Of a stretch of DNA of 64,000 bases, positions 26,413 to 34,947 are shown one piece after another. Source of the stretch: JANQPX01 sp041398025 (GTDB taxonomy: Bacteria; Pseudomonadota; Alphaproteobacteria; Geminicoccales; Geminicoccaceae). The position numbers and the translations under genes were made by a program. The notes below the pieces were generated by a model. The model ran no database searches and was not told the DNA's origin. It was given only the letters and a program-made list of their open reading frames with translations. The stretch lies in contig JAWKVM010000015.1 of assembly GCA_041398025.1 (NCBI GenBank), positions 170,038-234,037 on the forward strand, read 5' to 3'. Numbering within the stretch: the stretch's first letter is position 1; each line of letters begins with the position of its first letter.

Positions 26413-27192
26413 ATGGTGAGACCCAAAGTCGCCCTCTTCGTCACCTGCCTCGTCGATCTGTTCAGGCCAGCGGTCGGGTTCGCGGCGGTCAGGCTGCTGG
26501 AGGAGGCGGGCTGCACCGTCGACGTGCCGAGCGGCCAGACCTGCTGCGGCCAGCCTGCCTACAATCAGGGTGCCCGGGCGGACACCGTCGACATCGCCCG
26601 GCAGACGATCGACGCATTTTCCGGCTTCGACTATGTGGTGGCGCCGTCCGGATCCTGCACCGGCATGCTGAAAAAGCACTACCCCACGCTGTTCGCCCCG
26701 GACGATCCGTATCTTGCCAAGGCGGAGGACCTGGCGGCGCGCAGCTTCGAGCTGGTGTCCTTTCTGACCGACGTGCTCGGCGTCGAGCGCGTGGCGGGCC
26801 GCCTTGCGGCGACGGCGACCTATCATGACAGCTGCTCCGGCCTGCGCGAGCTCGGCATCAAGCGCCAGCCGCGCAAGCTGCTTGCCAGTGTCGAGGGCAT
26901 GACGCTTGCGGAGATGGAGAATGCCGAGGTCTGCTGCGGCTTCGGCGGCACGTTCTGCGTCAAATATCCGGACATTTCCACTAAGATGGTGAGCGACAAG
27001 ACGGCAGCGATCGAGGCGAGCGGCGCCGATCTGCTGCTGGCGGGCGATCTCGGCTGTCTCCTGAACATGGCAGGACGTCTGAAACGTCAGGGCAGTGCTG
27101 TCGCCGTGCGCCATGTGGCGGAAGTGCTCGCCGGTGAACTCGATGCAGCACCGATCGGCGATGGCCCGCTCGATCACGCATCCGACGGGTGA
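26413..27192 (+). CDS. lutA: L-lactate utilisation protein LutA/LldE-type Fe-S oxidoreductase subunit
   Basis: 259 aa. Two Cys-rich CCG domains: TCCGQPAYNQGARAD (about residues 44-58) and CCGFGGTFCVKYPD (about 178-191), with ALFVTCLVDLFRP at the start and YHDSCSGLRELG in the middle. These bind Fe-S clusters in the LutABC (LldEFG) complex, which oxidises L-lactate to pyruvate independently of flavin Lld. It overlaps lutB by 4 bp (GTGA, 27189-27192). A 109 bp gap separates it from mltA, so it may have its own promoter there. Confidence 0.93.
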   Translation: MVRPKVALFVTCLVDLFRPAVGFAAVRLLEEAGCTVDVPSGQTCCGQPAYNQGARADTVDIARQTIDAFSGFDYVVAPSGSCTGMLKKHYPTLFAPDDPYLAKAEDLAARSFELVSFLTDVLGVERVAGRLAATATYHDSCSGLRELGIKRQPRKLLASVEGMTLAEMENAEVCCGFGGTFCVKYPDISTKMVSDKTAAIEASGADLLLAGDLGCLLNMAGRLKRQGSAVAVRHVAEVLAGELDAAPIGDGPLDHASDG

Positions 27193-28610
27193 CGACGACC
27201 ATGCAGCCGACCTCGCTTGCCTTCAAGGCCAACGTCAAGAGAGCGCTGGACGACAAGGGACTGCAAAGCGCCCTTGCCATGGCCAAGGGCGGATTTCAGC
27301 AAAAACGCGCGGAAGCCGCCGCCAACCTTCCCGAGTTCGAGGACCTGCGCGATGCCGCGAAGGCGCTGAAGGATCACACCCTCGACCATCTCGATCTCTA
27401 TCTGGAGGCGTTCGAGGCGAACGCGGTCGCTGCGGGCGCGGTGGTGCACTGGGCACGCGACGACGCCGAAGCGCGCGCGATCATTCTCGACATCTGCCGG
27501 CAAGCCGGGGCCAAATCCGTCACCAAGTCGAAAAGCATGGTGAGCGAGGAGGTCGGGCTCAACGAAGCGCTCGAGACCGCCGGCATCGAGCCGGTCGAGA
27601 CGGATCTCGGCGAGCACATCATCCAGCTCGCCGGCGAGAAGCCGAGCCACATCATCGCTCCTGCCTTCCATGTGACCAAGGACAAGGTTTCCGATCTTTT
27701 CGCCGAGCATCACCGGCGGCCCCGGGTCGAGGAGCCGGAAGCGCTGCTGAACGAAGCCCGGGCCTTTCTTCGCGACAAATACCAAACGTCCGATGTCGGC
27801 ATCACCGGCGCGAATTTCCTGATCGCCGAGACCGGCTCGATCGTCCTGGTGACCAATGAGGGCAATGCCGAGCTCACCCAGGGCCTGCCCAAGACCCATA
27901 TCGCGCTCACTGGCATCGAGAAGGTGGTGCCGACGCTCGACGATGCCTTCATGATCCTCCGGCTCCTGGCACGCTCCGCCACCGGCCAGGATTTTTCGTC
28001 CTACACCACGATTCTCACCGGCCCGAAGCGATCGGACGACCGGGACGGCCCCGAGACGTTCCACATCGTGCTGCTCGACAATGGCCGCTCCAGGATGCTG
28101 GGCACGCCGTTTCAGGACATGCTGCGCTGCATTCGCTGCGGCGCCTGCATGAACCACTGCCCGGTCTATCTGACCACGGGAGGCCACGCTTATGGCTGGG
28201 TCTATCCGGGGCCGATGGGCGCCGTGCTCACGCCCAATTTCATCGGCATCGAACAGGGTCAGCATCTGCCCAACGCCTCCACCTTCTGCGGGCGCTGCGA
28301 GCAGGTCTGCCCGATGCGCATCCCGCTGCCGAAGATGATGCGCCACTGGCGTGAGGACCAGTTCCAGAAGAAGCTGACGCCGCCGACCGCGCGCTACGGC
28401 CTGGCGCTTTGGGCGTATTTCGCCAAGCGGCCCCGGCTCTACCATCGAACGGCGCGCGTCGCCATGGCACTGCTCGGCCTGTTCGGACGTGCGCGCGGAC
28501 GGTTTCGCTCACTGCCGCTGGCCGGCGGCTGGACCGGATCGCGCGACATGCCGGCACCCGCGGGCACCACCTTTCAGGCGGCCTGGCAGAAACGGCGGGG
28601 ACGCGCATGA
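27189..28610 (+). CDS. lutB: Lactate utilisation iron-sulfur protein LutB/LldF
   Basis: 473 aa from GTG 27189, which overlaps the lutA stop; ATG 27201 is the next start. An N-terminal LUD domain (about 60-290, with KSKSMVSEEVGLNEAL, ITGANFLIAETGSIVL and TNEGNAELTQGLP) is followed by two 4Fe-4S motifs, CIRCGACMNHCPVY (about 314-327) and CGRCEQVCP (about 364-372). A hydrophobic/basic C-terminal segment completes the usual length. Its stop overlaps lutC as ATGA (28607-28610). It is expected to carry electrons from lactate to the membrane quinone pool; the exact acceptor is unknown. Confidence 0.95.
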   Translation: MTTTMQPTSLAFKANVKRALDDKGLQSALAMAKGGFQQKRAEAAANLPEFEDLRDAAKALKDHTLDHLDLYLEAFEANAVAAGAVVHWARDDAEARAIILDICRQAGAKSVTKSKSMVSEEVGLNEALETAGIEPVETDLGEHIIQLAGEKPSHIIAPAFHVTKDKVSDLFAEHHRRPRVEEPEALLNEARAFLRDKYQTSDVGITGANFLIAETGSIVLVTNEGNAELTQGLPKTHIALTGIEKVVPTLDDAFMILRLLARSATGQDFSSYTTILTGPKRSDDRDGPETFHIVLLDNGRSRMLGTPFQDMLRCIRCGACMNHCPVYLTTGGHAYGWVYPGPMGAVLTPNFIGIEQGQHLPNASTFCGRCEQVCPMRIPLPKMMRHWREDQFQKKLTPPTARYGLALWAYFAKRPRLYHRTARVAMALLGLFGRARGRFRSLPLAGGWTGSRDMPAPAGTTFQAAWQKRRGRA

Positions 28611-29353
28611 GCGCCTCGAACCGCGGAGACGGTCTGGAGAACGGTGCGCGAGAAACGGTGCTGGCGCGCATGAAGGCAGCCCTTGACCGCGGCGACGATG
28701 CCACGGCGAAAGAAACCGTGCGCGCCCGCTTGAGCGCATCCGCACCGACCCTGGTGCCGGCGCGCGCCGATCTCGCGCCCGAAGGCCGCCTCCAGCTGTT
28801 CATCGAGCGTGCCCAGGCGGTGCAGGCACAGGTCGAGCGCATCGACACCATCGCCGAGCTGCCGGCGACCATCGCGACCTATCTTCGCCGCCACAACCTG
28901 CCGATGCGCCTGGTCAGGGCCGCGGACGATCAGCTCGAGCGGGCGGACTGGACCAACGGTCTTCTCGAGGTGCGCTCGGGTCGTCCCGAGCCGGAGGACG
29001 CGGTCGGCCTGACCCGGGCCTTTGCCGGCATCGCCGAGACCGGCACCGTGATGCTCGCCTCCGATGCCGGCCATCCCATGACCCTCGCCTTTCTCCCCGA
29101 GACCGCGGTCATCGTGCTGTCGAGCGATCGCATCGCCCGCGCCTATGAGGATGTGATGCACGCCTTTCGCGCATCCGTAAGGAGCATGCCGCGCTCGATC
29201 AATCTGGTCACCGGCCCGTCGCGCTCCGGCGATATCGAGCAGACCCTGCAGCTCGGCGCCCACGGGCCGAAGCGCCTGCTGCTGGTTCTGGTGGATGAGC
29301 CGAGTGCTGAAGGGCCGATCGCCCATGTCGGCGTGCCAAAAACGCACACATGA
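28607..29353 (+). CDS. lutC: Lactate utilisation protein LutC/LldG
   Basis: 248 aa from ATG 28607, overlapping the lutB stop by 4 bp. A single LUD domain: ARETVLARMKAAL at the start, GIAETGTVMLASDAGHPM and LPETAVIVLSSDRI in the middle, and ITLVTGPSRSGDIEQTL-like ending (INLVTGPSRSGDIEQTL) before GPKRLLLVLVDE. It is the third subunit of the lactate oxidation system. Its own stop overlaps the smr ATG as ATGA (29350-29353), so smr is translationally joined to the lut operon. Confidence 0.94.
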   Translation: MSASNRGDGLENGARETVLARMKAALDRGDDATAKETVRARLSASAPTLVPARADLAPEGRLQLFIERAQAVQAQVERIDTIAELPATIATYLRRHNLPMRLVRAADDQLERADWTNGLLEVRSGRPEPEDAVGLTRAFAGIAETGTVMLASDAGHPMTLAFLPETAVIVLSSDRIARAYEDVMHAFRASVRSMPRSINLVTGPSRSGDIEQTLQLGAHGPKRLLLVLVDEPSAEGPIAHVGVPKTHT

Positions 29354-29922
29354 ACGGCAAGCGCCCGATTTCCAAGGGCGAACTCGATCTCTGGCGACGC
29401 GCCACCGCCGACGTGAAGCCGCTCGCCGAGCTGCCGGCGGGCGAGGCGTCGGCCCAGCTGCGCCGGGAGCCGAGGCGGGACGAACCGAAAGCGCGCGCGC
29501 GGACCGCGGGGCGCATGAAAGCGCCGGTATCCAAGCCAGCGCCGACAGCGCCAGCCGCCCCTCAGGCCCTCGACCCAGCGCGACCCGTCGGCATCGATCG
29601 GCGCAATTGGGAGCGGCTGAAGCGCGGCCAGGTCACGATCGAGCGCAAGCTCGACCTGCATGGCCGCACGCAGACGGAGGCCCACACCGCCCTCAACCGC
29701 TTCCTGACCATGGCGGCCGCGGCCGGTCTGCGCTGCCTGCTGGTGGTCACCGGCAAGGGCGGTGCCGATGGCCGCGGCGTGCTGCGCGAGATGGTGCCGC
29801 GCTGGCTGGCCGAAGCCGACAATCGCCGGATCGTACTCACCTACAGTCCGGCCCAGCCTCGCCATGGCGGCGACGGCGCCCTCTATGTGCTGCTGCGCCG
29901 TCACCGTGGCGCCGTCAGATGA
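29350..29922 (+). CDS. Smr domain protein (MutS2 C-terminal-like)
   Basis: 190 aa. An Arg/Ala/Pro-rich N-terminal half leads to an Smr domain from about residue 95: KLDLHGRTQTEAHTAL (the DLHG motif), LLVVTGKGG (the T-G-K/R-G motif) and a final LYVLLRR strand. Smr domains have nicking-nuclease or RNase activity. This free-standing alphaproteobacterial type normally follows mltA directly; here it follows lutC with a 4 bp overlap. It would be expressed with the lactate genes. Confidence 0.92.
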   Translation: MNGKRPISKGELDLWRRATADVKPLAELPAGEASAQLRREPRRDEPKARARTAGRMKAPVSKPAPTAPAAPQALDPARPVGIDRRNWERLKRGQVTIERKLDLHGRTQTEAHTALNRFLTMAAAAGLRCLLVVTGKGGADGRGVLREMVPRWLAEADNRRIVLTYSPAQPRHGGDGALYVLLRRHRGAVR

Positions 29923-29938
29923 GCGAACGGAAAGACCG

Positions 29939-30478
29939 ATGATCAGCCAAACCGAAGAGACCGGGTCACCGTCCGAGACTTCCCTCCCGATCCTGGAAGG
30001 CTACCGCGCCGGGCTGATCGGCGAGATCGTCACCATGCACGCCGAAACCTACAGCCGATGGGCAGGCTTCGGCAGCGCGTTCGAATGCACGGTCGCGCGC
30101 GGGCTCGCCGACTTCGTCACCCGCCTGGAGCGGCCGGCCAACGGGCTCTGGCGCGCCGAACGGGAGGGCCGTCTGCTCGGCAGCATCGCCATCGACGGCG
30201 AGGATCTCGGCGACGGCTCGGCGCATCTTCGCTGGTTCATCGTCGATCCCGCCTGCCGCGGCGCCGGTCTCGGTCAGCGCCTTCTCGAGAAAGCCCTCGA
30301 CTTCACCGATCGAAGCGGTGCGACGGAGACGCGGCTCTGGACTCTGAAGGGTCTGGAGGCCGCCAGGATCCTCTACGAGCGGGCCGGCTTCGTGCTTGCC
30401 AAGGAGTATGACGGCGATCAGTGGGGAACGCCGATCACCGAGCAGATCTTCCTGCGCAGGCGGGGCGGCTCTCGATAA
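29939..30478 (+). CDS. GNAT family N-acetyltransferase
   Basis: 179 aa from ATG 29939, with GGAAAG 6 nt upstream. The acetyl-CoA motif is FIVDPACRGAGLGQRLLEKAL (V-D-P-x-x-R-G-x-G-x-G), then TETRLWTLKGLEAARILYERAGF as motif B. The N-terminal region (GYRAGLIGEIVTMHAETYSRWAGFG) resembles acetyltransferase domains of MarR-GNAT fusion proteins, but the MarR part is absent. The substrate is unknown. It lies 16 bp after smr on the same strand, probably in the same transcript. Confidence 0.9.
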   Translation: MISQTEETGSPSETSLPILEGYRAGLIGEIVTMHAETYSRWAGFGSAFECTVARGLADFVTRLERPANGLWRAEREGRLLGSIAIDGEDLGDGSAHLRWFIVDPACRGAGLGQRLLEKALDFTDRSGATETRLWTLKGLEAARILYERAGFVLAKEYDGDQWGTPITEQIFLRRRGGSR

Positions 30479-30574
30479 CATCACCGCTGACGGCCGGCGG
30501 GCTGGACAGGCAGGGTTTCGCCGACCATATTGCCGCCAATACCGTTTTTTTGGCCGTTTTTCGGTGGTTCTGCC

Positions 30575-30979
30575 ATGGCACAGCCGATGTACCAGCAAAG
30601 GACACGTTCCATTCAGATATCGGTCGAGCCTTTCTATGTCGACGATCAGTCCTCGCCGGCGAGCGGTCGCTTCGTCTTCGGCTATCGGGTGAAGATCGAC
30701 AATCAAGGCAGCGAGGCGGTGCAGCTCATGAGCCGCTACTGGCGCATCACCGATGATCTCGGACGCACGGTCGAAGTCGAAGGCGACGGCGTGGTCGGCG
30801 AGCAGCCGCTGATCGAGCCGGGCGACCATTTCGAATATACCAGCGGAACACCGCTCGCCACGCCGAGCGGCGTGATGATCGGACGCTATCACATGGTCAC
30901 CGCATCCGGCGAAACCTTCGATGCCGATATCCCGGCCTTTTCGCTGGACGCGCCGGGTGCCCGGATGCGCATGAACTGA
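30575..30979 (+). CDS. apaG: ApaG family protein
   Basis: 134 aa from ATG 30575 (MAQPMYQQRTRSIQISVEP), the family's normal start. The fibronectin type III-like ApaG fold is shown by FVFGYRVKIDNQGSEAVQL, RYWRITDDLG, VVGEQPLIEPGDHFEYTSG and GVMIGRYHMV. ApaG is linked to Co2+/Mg2+ resistance and, in other work, to protein interaction domains in FBXO3. No clear ribosome site precedes the start. Function in this organism is not shown by context; a TrkH transporter gene follows. Confidence 0.93.
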   Translation: MAQPMYQQRTRSIQISVEPFYVDDQSSPASGRFVFGYRVKIDNQGSEAVQLMSRYWRITDDLGRTVEVEGDGVVGEQPLIEPGDHFEYTSGTPLATPSGVMIGRYHMVTASGETFDADIPAFSLDAPGARMRMN

Positions 30980-31145
30980 CATGTCGGACGAAGGCGACAG
31001 AAGACCCTCGTTCGCTCAGCCGCCGGCAGCTCTCCTTTCGGTGCCGGACCGCCCGTCCGGCGACCGCCGCTGAACCCGGCACAGGTCGCAGAAGGTGGCA
31101 ACGGCGTCTCGCATCATGGAGCCCACGCGGTCCGCACCCAGGAAG

Positions 31146-32603
31146 ATGGCGGCGCTGGACATCCGGCCGATCCTGCTGGCCATCGGCATCCTCCTGATCA
31201 TTCTCGCCCTGTTCATGGCGCCGCCGATGGTCGCCGACCTCGCCGTGGGCAACCCGGACTGGCAGGTGTTCCTGGCGGCGAGCGGTGTCACGCTGTTTGC
31301 CGGCGTCAATCTTCTCCTGATGAGCCGCGCACCCGGTTTCAGCGAGATCACCGGGCGCCAGGCCTTCCTGCTCACCACCTCGGTATGGGTCGTCATCAGC
31401 TTTTTCGGCTCGCTGCCCTTGATGTTCAGCGAGCTGGAGCTCGATTTTGCCGATGCCTATTTCGAAACCATGTCGGGGATCACCACCACGGGGGCGACCG
31501 TGATCGTCGGCCTCGACAATGCCCCGCCCGGCATCTTGCTCTGGCGCGCGATCCTGCAGTGGCTCGGCGGCATCGGCATCATCGTGATGGGCGTGGCCAT
31601 CCTGCCGATCCTGTCGGTCGGCGGCATGCAGCTGGTGCGCACCGAGAGCTCGGATCTCTCGGAGAAGATCCTGCCGCGCGCCGCCCAGATCGCTGGCGCC
31701 ATCGGCATGATCTATCTGACCATGACCTTCGTCTGCGCGGCACTCTACTGGTTCGCGGGCATGCCGCCGTTCGAGGCCGCGGTGCACAGCATGACCACCA
31801 TCGCCACAGGCGGCTTCTCGACGCGCGACGCCTCGATCGGCGGCTTCAAGAGCGCCAGCATCGAATGGATCGCGATCCTGTTCATGATCATCGGCAGCCT
31901 GCCTTTCGTGCTCTATATCCAGGTGGGCAACGGCAAGATCGGCCCGCTGCTGCGCGACAGCCAGGTGCGCTGGTTCTTTGGCATCGTGCTCCTGTCGACG
32001 CTCACCATCGTCGTCTGGATCGTCGTCCACTTCCAGGCCCCCTGGATGGAAGCGTTCCGTCATTCCCTGTTCAACACGGTCGCGATCATCACCGGCACGG
32101 GCTATGCGTCCGCGGATTTCGGCGCCTGGGGCACGCTTCCGGTCGCGCTGCTATTCTTCCTGATGTGCGTCGGCGGCTGCACCGGATCGACCACCGGCGG
32201 CATCAAGGTGTTTCGCTTCACCGTCCTGCATGTCATCGCCAAGAACCAGTTCGCCCGCCTGGTGCGACCCCATGGCGTGTTCATTCCGAGCTATAACGGC
32301 CGGCCGCTGCAGGAGGCGGCGTCGATCGCGGTCATGGCCTTTCTGTTCATGTTCGGGCTCGCCTTTTCGGTCATCACCCTTGCGCTCTCGGCCATGGGGC
32401 TCGACTATCTGACCGCCATGTCCGGCGCCTTGTCGGCGCTTGCCAATGTCGGTCCGGGCCTCGGCCCGATCATCGGACCGACCGGCAGCTTCGCCAGCTT
32501 GCCGGACGGCGCGAAGTGGCTCCTGTCCGCCGCCATGCTGCTCGGACGGCTGGAGCTTCTGACCGTCCTGATCCTGTTCACGCCGACCTTCTGGCGATCC
32601 TGA
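31146..32603 (+). CDS. trkH: TrkH-family potassium uptake protein
   Basis: 485 aa from ATG 31146; GTG 31095 and ATG 31116 are in-frame alternatives that would add polar residues not usual for the family. About ten membrane helices carry four pore loops: ETMSGITTTGATV, MTTIATGGFSTRD, NTVAIITGTGYAS and ALSALANVGPGLG. It is the K+-translocating subunit of a Trk system; it needs a TrkA (KTN) subunit, not found in this window. The motif GGCTGSTTGGIKVFR is typical. The next gene starts 17 bp downstream and may be cotranscribed. Confidence 0.93.
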   Translation: MAALDIRPILLAIGILLIILALFMAPPMVADLAVGNPDWQVFLAASGVTLFAGVNLLLMSRAPGFSEITGRQAFLLTTSVWVVISFFGSLPLMFSELELDFADAYFETMSGITTTGATVIVGLDNAPPGILLWRAILQWLGGIGIIVMGVAILPILSVGGMQLVRTESSDLSEKILPRAAQIAGAIGMIYLTMTFVCAALYWFAGMPPFEAAVHSMTTIATGGFSTRDASIGGFKSASIEWIAILFMIIGSLPFVLYIQVGNGKIGPLLRDSQVRWFFGIVLLSTLTIVVWIVVHFQAPWMEAFRHSLFNTVAIITGTGYASADFGAWGTLPVALLFFLMCVGGCTGSTTGGIKVFRFTVLHVIAKNQFARLVRPHGVFIPSYNGRPLQEAASIAVMAFLFMFGLAFSVITLALSAMGLDYLTAMSGALSALANVGPGLGPIIGPTGSFASLPDGAKWLLSAAMLLGRLELLTVLILFTPTFWRS

Positions 32604-32620
32604 GCCTCGGAGCTGTCTCG

Positions 32621-33085
32621 ATGTTCGACCGCCTGAAACGCCTGCTGACCGAGCCGTCGCCCGCGGGTGGCCGTGCGCGTGGACGCAGTTTCGAAGAAAG
32701 ACAGCTTGCGGCTGCGGCACTCATGGTCGAAGCGGCACGGCTCGACGACGATTTCGACGCCGCCGAACGCGCCAGGATCGAAGGCCTGCTGCAGGACCAC
32801 TTCGCCCTGGACGCGGACGAAGCGGCTGCGCTGCTTTCAGCCGGCGAGCAGGCCTCCAGCGACAGCGTCGAATGGCAGGGCTTCACCCGCGCCATCAAGG
32901 ACGGCTTCGAGCCGGAGGAACGGGTGGCGCTGATCGAGATGCTCTGGGAGGTCGCCTATGCCGACGGCAGGCTGCACGACTACGAAGCGAGCCTGATCCG
33001 GCGCATCACCGGCCTTCTCTACGTGTCCGATCGGGAGAGCGGCGAAGCCCGAAAGCGCGTCCGGGCCCGCCTCGGCATCAGCTGA
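32621..33085 (+). CDS. TerB family protein
   Basis: 154 aa from ATG 32621, with CGGAG 8 nt upstream. All-helical with the TerB repeat pattern: QLAAAALMVEAARLDDDFDAAER, IEGLLQDHFALDADEA and ALIEMLWEVAYADGRLHDYEA, where the Asp residues could bind metal. Proteins of this kind are annotated as tellurite-resistance TerB-like but have no demonstrated function as stand-alone genes. It directly follows trkH. Confidence 0.85.
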   Translation: MFDRLKRLLTEPSPAGGRARGRSFEERQLAAAALMVEAARLDDDFDAAERARIEGLLQDHFALDADEAAALLSAGEQASSDSVEWQGFTRAIKDGFEPEERVALIEMLWEVAYADGRLHDYEASLIRRITGLLYVSDRESGEARKRVRARLGIS

Positions 33086-33130
33086 ACGCCGTCCCATCGG
33101 CGCTGACGCAGGGGTAACGGGTGTCGACGT

Positions 33131-33271
33131 TCAGACCTTGCCGTCGACCAGCTTCACCTCGACCGTTCCAGCCTCGGCCAGGGGAAGCGGCTTGGCAGTC
33201 AGGCCGACCAGCGACAGCAGCACCGTCGCGGCGAGAAGCCAGCCGACGAGAAAGAGCGGATGCCGTCTCAT
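33131..33271 (-). CDS. Small single-pass membrane or secreted protein, 46 aa
   Basis: ATG 33271 is preceded by GAGGG (33277-33285 region, 9 nt spacing). The product MRRHPLFLVGWLLAATVLLS is a basic start plus a hydrophobic segment to about residue 25, followed by a short TAKPLPLAEAGTVEVKLVDG tail. It could be a membrane peptide or a secreted small protein cleaved near Ala. It is convergent with the TerB-like gene. No family is recognised. The support is the good ribosome site and the coherent topology; coding status is not certain. Confidence 0.45.
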   Translation of the reverse strand: MRRHPLFLVGWLLAATVLLSLVGLTAKPLPLAEAGTVEVKLVDGKV

Positions 33272-33494
33272 GATAATGTCCCTCGATGCAAAAGGCGTGT
33301 TGACCAGACTGCACCGGCACATCAGCAGAGACGCGGCGTAAGCGATGTAACGTCGATCACATTCCGCAGGTTTTTTTGGGAAAATTGCGACACGCTGCCG
33401 GCCCTGCCGTCCTGCGTGCGAGATCCCGCCCTTGCCGGACCGGGGTGGAGCGCCTAAGGCTTCGGGCATTCTGAGGGAATCGGAGAGGTCGGGC

Positions 33495-34706
33495 ATGGGG
33501 TGGATGCGATGCTGTCTGGCGCTGGCCCTGGCCTGTCTTGCGGCGGCCTGCGACGATCGACCCTACAACTTCTCGCAATATCCGGGCTTCGCCGAATGGT
33601 ATGCGCGCCATCCGCCGGCCTCGAGCCTGCCGACGTCCGATCAGAGGGCGCTGCTGCAGCGCTACAAGCCCAGGATCTATCTCCCGGACGGAGGCGAGGG
33701 GCCGATCGATTTCTATCGGGATTATATCGCTCACGGCGTCCTCGCCGCTGGCGATGGCGAGATGCTGTCGAGCGACGTCGATCAGGCGCTGCTGAACGCG
33801 CACAAGGCCGATCCGGCGATGGTGTTCACCCATCATCCGGGCGGCGAGACGCCGGAGCCCAGGATCTACGGGCGCGTCGCCGAGGAGGCGGTCGACTGGC
33901 CGGGCTGCCCCGCGCCGCCGACGCTCACCTTTCTCACCTACAACCTGGTGTTTCGCTCCTCGGGTCTGCCGGCAGGCGTCCCGGGCTGGCAGGCCTTCGG
34001 TCTCTCGCTGATCGCCGATCTCGACGACTGGCACCAGCTCGACCACTACACGGCGGCCACCATCACGCTCGCCCCGCTCGAGCCGGGCGGGCTGCGCCCG
34101 ATCGCGGTGACCTTGCAGCAGCACAACTATCAGCGCAGCTTTCTGCTCGGCGACCCTGCCGCGCCCGGCCGCCTGGCGCTGCCGGCGGATGACCGGATCG
34201 AGGTGGACGTCGCGATCCGCTCCAACGAGCTCTACCCCCATCTGCCGGCCCGGACCGCGCGCCGTGCGGTGTCGTTTCTGGATGCGGAGAGTGCGGCCTA
34301 TCTGGTCGGCGACGGCGCCGCCCCCTGGCTCGCCGCCGATGACGTCACCGATCCGGCGAAGGAGGTCGACCTGCCGCTCGCCTTCCTGCCGCCCAACGAC
34401 GCCTTCTACACCTTCCAGGGCTGGCTCGGCGAACGCCGTCGCCTGCCGGGACGGGACGGGCCGCCGGGTGCCGACTACAACACGCTGCCGCCGATGAAGC
34501 CGCTGATCCATCAAATGGCTCTGTCCTGGTGGTATGAGGGTGCCCTGGACTGGCTCTCGCTCTATCGCGAGCTGCGCGCCGACGGCCGACCGGCCGCGAT
34601 CGACCCCGCCCCTTTCCTCGCGCGTATCGCCGATGCCGTCGCGATCGACTGTCCCCGCGATCTCACGACGTTCCCATCGAAGAAACGCCCGATGGCCTCC
34701 GCCTGA
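33495..34706 (+). CDS. Uncharacterised lipoprotein, 403 aa
   Basis: ATG 33495 follows a GGAGAGG ribosome site. The signal peptide MGWMRCCLALALACLAAAC is a lipoprotein signal (LAAAC, Cys at 19). Conspicuous segments are LLQRYKPRIYLPDGGEGPIDFYRDYI, AMVFTHHPGG, LTYNLVFRSSGLPAG, ADLDDWHQLDHYTAATI and ADDRIEVDVAIRSNELYPHLP. The RYxPRIY-LPDGGxGPIDFY opening and many Asp, His and Trp residues suggest an extracytoplasmic enzyme or binding domain, but I do not recognise the family. The gene is followed by copy B of the palindromic element and a convergent MBL-fold gene. Confidence 0.8.
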   Translation: MGWMRCCLALALACLAAACDDRPYNFSQYPGFAEWYARHPPASSLPTSDQRALLQRYKPRIYLPDGGEGPIDFYRDYIAHGVLAAGDGEMLSSDVDQALLNAHKADPAMVFTHHPGGETPEPRIYGRVAEEAVDWPGCPAPPTLTFLTYNLVFRSSGLPAGVPGWQAFGLSLIADLDDWHQLDHYTAATITLAPLEPGGLRPIAVTLQQHNYQRSFLLGDPAAPGRLALPADDRIEVDVAIRSNELYPHLPARTARRAVSFLDAESAAYLVGDGAAPWLAADDVTDPAKEVDLPLAFLPPNDAFYTFQGWLGERRRLPGRDGPPGADYNTLPPMKPLIHQMALSWWYEGALDWLSLYRELRADGRPAAIDPAPFLARIADAVAIDCPRDLTTFPSKKRPMASA

Positions 34707-34722
34707 CGGTTTTTTTCCAGCG

Positions 34723-34839
34723 TTAGGATTTCCTTAACCCGTCCCCGGCATGCTGGTTCCTGGTCCATGCGACCCTGGGAATCCGCCCGCCTGCCGGAAA
34801 AGCTCGGGCCAGGCTCGGACTCCCAGGATCCCGTGGGTG
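34723..34839 (+). repeat. Dispersed palindromic element, copy B, with CtrA-like box
   Basis: TTAG (34723-34726), 7 bp, TTAA (34734-34737) then CC; 22 bp later the left arm 34762-34785 starts GGTCCATGCG and ends CCTGGGAATCCG. After a 30 nt loop, the right arm 34816-34839 starts CGGACTCCCAGGATC but is degraded at its outer end (CCGTGGGTG for CGCATGGACC). Each arm keeps a GANTC site (GAATC and GACTC). It lies between convergent genes and could double as a terminator. Confidence 0.85.
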
Positions 34840-34947
34840 GCGTGGCCACCTCATGTTGTTCCGTCCGCAAGGGTCTGGATCGATGGTATGCGGCCAGGTT
34901 GGAAAAGGCCGGATGGGCTGTCTCGGGCAAGGCTGCGCCAGGCGGAT

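Noticed and set aside
34762..34839. Palindrome copy B as an ordinary terminator only
   Set aside because: Copies A and C are at 5' ends of genes, and the associated TTAACC box and GANTC sites are kept, so termination cannot explain the whole element.
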